A stretch of 64,000 bases of DNA from NCBI GenBank assembly GCA_003049465.1, contig PYSS01000100.1, positions 62,001-126,000 on the forward strand, in the 5' to 3' direction. Positions 60,701-64,000 of this stretch are shown here, in pieces (within the stretch, counting starts at the first letter, position 1; each line of letters opens with the position of its first letter). Source of the stretch: Magnaporthiopsis rhizophila (taxonomy: Eukaryota > Ascomycota > Sordariomycetes > Magnaporthales > Magnaporthaceae). The position numbers were made by a program, and so were the translations under genes. Under the pieces are notes generated by a model. It saw only the letters and a program-made list of their open reading frames with translations. It did not search any database and was not told where the DNA came from.

Positions 60701-63700
60701 TTTCTTGGTAAACTGTTGGTGCCGACGTGTCCAGATGCACAGTTAAATGAGGCATGGCATGTGATGTGCCTCTGGTCTCTCCATTACTGTGGTCGCTTAC
60801 ATTGCTGCCGCTGCTCCCGGGTGATGCCGTCTCGCAGTCGAACCACCATGTCGGAACCTTGTGAGCCATTGCATTTCAAACTCCCCGCCACGGTACTCCT
60901 TGGCGCGATTGATCAGCGCTCCCATTCCCGCCTTCTCAGAAGTCATTTTCCGCCGTTCTTGCTTCGCCAACCTCTCCATCCGCCCAACAATACAAAGCTG
61001 TGCCAACAGCCTTTGAGAGGTTGGGTGTCTACGCCTACGCGTACATCTTTGTGGCGATCCGTCGTTCCAGTCCGGCCCCTCCTGCACTCCCCTGGGCACA
61101 GACTTTTGGCCGGTGTTGCAGGGCCGTATGTAGAGCGTTCGACGCCAAACGAAACCCTTCGTCCCTTGTGTTGTGTCATGTTTCGTCTACGCAGCCTTCC
61201 GTTGGTCTGGAAGGATGTCGGCAAAGTGCAGGCCAGCCACCCAGACCAGCGTGCGAAAAAGAAGAAGAAGGAAAAGCAAAGCACAGACAGCGACGACCAA
61301 GGAATCCGTACCGCCAGCACCTTTAGCTGATACTTGGCAGCAGCAGCTAATGCATGCCCTCGTGCTACCTCGGCTTGCCTCCACAGGATACTACCAGATG
61401 TACGGCCATTCCTTTGCTGTCACACCATTATTCCTATCGTCGGCTTAGCACTTGGGGTGCATTCTCTTACAAATTCCGAAATAGCTGTGCTGTAAGAGAT
61501 GGGAAGCCCAGGAAGGCGAAAGAAAAAGACCAAAAGTGCCTCCGTTCTAACAACGCAGAAACAACTTTCAGGCTTCCCAGGCTCTTGCTTCGTTTGTTTT
61601 ATCTTCCCCCTGTCCATGGCCCCAGGAGCCTGGCGATCCATAGGCTGCGCGGGGGACCAACCAACCGCGGTTGCAGGCTTCGCGCTGGCTGGCCCACAGA
61701 GGCAACCTCCGAGTGGCGTGGGGGCGGTAGTGAGGGCTCCATTTTCTCCGTTCCTGCAGTAGCACGGAGCCCGCGGCTCCTGTATGCATGCTACTGCTGG
61801 TTGGCCACGGCCCGGACTCCGGTATGTAGGTAGGTAGTGCCAGAACCGCCGCCGTGGCACCCACACGTTTCCGTGCAGGTCTAGCTGACCGCGCAAAGGG
61901 TGGTGGTGCTGCCCGCTACATTTACGAGCTGTACAATACGAAGAAAAAGAACCCCGCGCGCAATCCCGTCCGAGCCAGCGGCTTCGAAACGGTTGGCAGC
62001 CGTGCTCGCGGTAGCAGGGATGCGAGTGTCTCGACCATCGGATCGGCGCCACATACCCGTTCGGGCCATTGTCGGACCAATATTCGCTCTAGAATGGAAG
62101 CTAGCACCAGCACCAGCACACCCGAGCCCGGGCCGGGCGTAATGGTGGAAGGGTATACGCCGTTGGAAGCAGGCTCTTGCGATGCCGTGCTTTTCCATCG
62201 GGTGCGTGCGTAGCGTGGGCATCTGCTTATGGATGTCTAGGTAAGCAACTTGTTAGATATGCGAGCGGCGTGGTGTAGCGAGGGTCGGGCGTTTTTCTTG
62301 TTCATCCTGCTGCTGCAAGTCCCCGTCCTTGGAACCAGCCCGTCCGCTGCATTAACTCGGCCGTGCCACGGTCACGGCCACCTTTTCGTTCTGCGTGGCC
62401 GTCCGCGCATGAGATCCTAGCCGAGCCGGGTTTAATACGGGATCCTTCCCGTCAACCATTGATCACGCTCTTCCGCAAGAGCTCGTGTTTGTTGATGCCG
62501 TACAACTAGACAGCAATAGACGCATCTGGGCCGGCCGCCTGGTTATAAGGCCGAACTCCAGGCAACCCCGGAATTCCGAGGCAGCTAGTATTAACTTGTT
62601 CTGGGAATGGACATAATTAATGCGGCAGAATTTCCTTGCAAACTGACGAGATACAGTAGCTGTCCCTTGGCATTAGCGGGCGTCTCTGCGTGATCGGTTC
62701 TAGATGGCAAGGGGGTATGGCACCTCGATTGCCCCCATCCTTATCGCTCCTTATTCTTTGAAGCTGGCTGCCTGTCGGTTAAGCACGGGCCATGAATGAA
62801 GTCATCCGCCCGTGGGGCGGCACAGCTTCCCCAAGCTCCCCAGCTCCCCCACTTTCCCGCTGGTTATGTCACCAGACCACCTGAACCTTCTGCCCATTGA
62901 TCCCATTTGAATGCCTCAACTTCTGCCGCATTCGGGGTTCATTCCATGCAAAAGCAACAGCATAAGACAAGTGCCAACCAATTTTCCTGGCCGCTTTAGT
63001 CGAGGGAAACAGGCGGGGCGCATCAGCTGGTCGTTGGTCGTGCCACTCTCGTGCCGGAGGGCAGGAACAGTTAGGTGTTTGTGCTGCTATTCACTTGGCC
63101 GATCATACCACCAATGCGGCCTTTCCTCCTGATTCCGCAAACGACAACGCAACTCAGCCCGTGAAATCGGACATTTGGAGTCCGGCGTGACCCAGCAGAC
63201 CGGACGCATTCGTGCATCCCCTGCTCATTTTGGCGTGCTGGCGTCCACCTTTTTACGTGCCTTGTACTGGGTGACTGGGTAGATACTTTGCATCCTCAGT
63301 TCCACTACGGTGCCTCGCGTCCAATACACATCAGAAGCGCCTATCGCCATCTCGATGGGTCAACTTGCCCGCACGTGAACGCACACGCCGGATCGTCGAA
63401 GCCCGTTCTCGGCGCTCGCTCTTTTCATCTTGACCTTCTTGACTCACTGTATATGGCTCGTTACTCCAAGGCCCAGCAGACGCCCCAACAACGCAGCTTT
63501 CCGCCACCTTCGGCACAGCCGGCCTCTCAAACCCTCGCTTGCGGGTGCTTGATGGCCTGTGCCACGAGCCCAGTACTGTCAGCTGCTTCACGCCTTCCGA
63601 CCCGGCGACACCAGTGGGATTGAAGCGACCGAGACATCTGGCCTTGGCGTGTCGTAATCGATCAATAAAAGAAGGAGCCATCCTCTAGCACATTGGCGTC

Positions 63701-63957
63701 TGGGTAGTGAAGGTAGCACAACAGGCAACTGAAGAACGTGGACCCTCAACAGCCACATACGGATGAAGCCTTGGTCCAACTGACATCACCTACCATACCA
63801 CCATATTCCACCAACGCCATTCACGCACGCCGTTTCACTGCAGCTTCTACCCCGACTTGTCCAGACACAGCCTGGACTGCCCGACATTCCAACGCGATCT
63901 ACCAGGCACAGTCAACTCACCGAACAGACAGTCGGGTCCCATCCAAGTCTACCAGCC
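57770..63957. other. 6.2-kb gene-poor region between two divergent genes
   Basis: No gene supported. ORFs up to about 210 codons (60689-61330 plus, 61420-62052 minus) are rich in Cys/Arg/Pro/His without domain-like patterns and overlap each other. Simple sequence includes T15 at 59323-59337 and T23 at 60006-60028 followed by CTCTCTCTCT, plus the motifs ctaggtacctacc (60051-60063) and tgtaggtaggtag (61825-61837). It must hold the promoter of the PH gene and of the gene starting near 63958; a long leader or non-coding RNA is possible. Confidence 0.5.
60006..60028. repeat. Poly(T) run of 23
   Basis: Directly read homopolymer, followed by a short CT repeat. It lies in the gene-poor region. Confidence 0.95.
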
Positions 63958-64000
63958 ATGTCAACGCCGGCCGGCTCCGAAGACGCGCCTCCGCCGCAGC
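63958..64000 (+). CDS. Possible 5' start of a gene cut by the right edge
   Basis: ATG at 63958 in good context (CCAGCCATGTCAACG) opens MSTPAGSEDAPPPQ and runs off the window. The preceding 200 bases are C/A-rich like the leaders of other genes here (cacagtcaactcaccgaaca). Fourteen residues are too few to assign a family. Called on context only. Confidence 0.35.
   Translation, partial: MSTPAGSEDAPPPQ

Noticed and set aside
60689..62052. ORFs of about 210 codons on both strands in the gene-poor region
   Set aside because: Cys/Arg/His-rich, overlapping, no domain pattern, no supporting splice structure.
1..64000. tRNA, rRNA, transposon or CRISPR features
   Set aside because: A visual scan for tRNA B-box sequences, long terminal repeats, transposase or reverse-transcriptase motifs and spaced direct repeats found nothing convincing. 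A tRNAscan-SE or RepeatMasker run would settle this.

Overview
The window looks like a gene-dense chromosome arm of a filamentous ascomycete, most probably a Sordariomycete. The signs are short GT-AG introns of about 50-190 bases, GC-rich exons, long poly(T)/poly(A) runs confined to introns and spacers, and proteins with Pezizomycotina-type architecture (Syo1, Sec5, a 2.6-kresidue Furry homologue, a 4E-T-like protein). I cannot name the species. I recognise no transposon, tRNA, rRNA, CRISPR array or secondary-metabolite cluster. Seventeen genes are called, two of them cut by the window edges; exon maps were built by hand from splice signals, reading phase and remembered family motifs.

Layout. 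0-9 kb: SYO1 (minus, cut at the left edge), a type II membrane glycosyltransferase-like gene (plus), a four-exon DUF202 membrane protein (minus) and IDH2 (minus). 9.6-21 kb: SEC5 (plus), a two-RRM RBMS-type RNA-binding protein with a very long leader (minus) and NADPH-cytochrome P450 reductase (minus). 23.8-37 kb: a TAO3/Mor2/Furry scaffold (plus), then the head-to-head pair DIB1 (minus) and URB1 (plus). 38.4-43.5 kb: a probable fungal 4E-T (eIF4E transporter) whose two short 5' exons carry the eIF4E-binding motif, a minisatellite, and a small coiled-coil protein (minus). 45.5-57.8 kb: CHO2 (plus), SEC1 (plus), TIF35/eIF3g (minus) and a PH-domain protein (minus). 57.8-63.96 kb holds no gene I can support; another gene seems to start at the right edge.

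The genes do not form one pathway. Most are housekeeping: ribosome assembly (SYO1, URB1), translation (TIF35, the 4E-T-like gene), splicing (DIB1), exocytosis and polarity (SEC5, SEC1, TAO3-like), lipid and redox metabolism (CHO2, CPR, IDH2). The points most worth a second look are the 4E-T-like gene, several introns whose retention would change a protein C-terminus or insert residues in frame, poly(A)/poly(T) runs inside introns (two tracts carry an N), a diverged 30-bp minisatellite, and a dispersed CCTACCTAGG motif in spacers.
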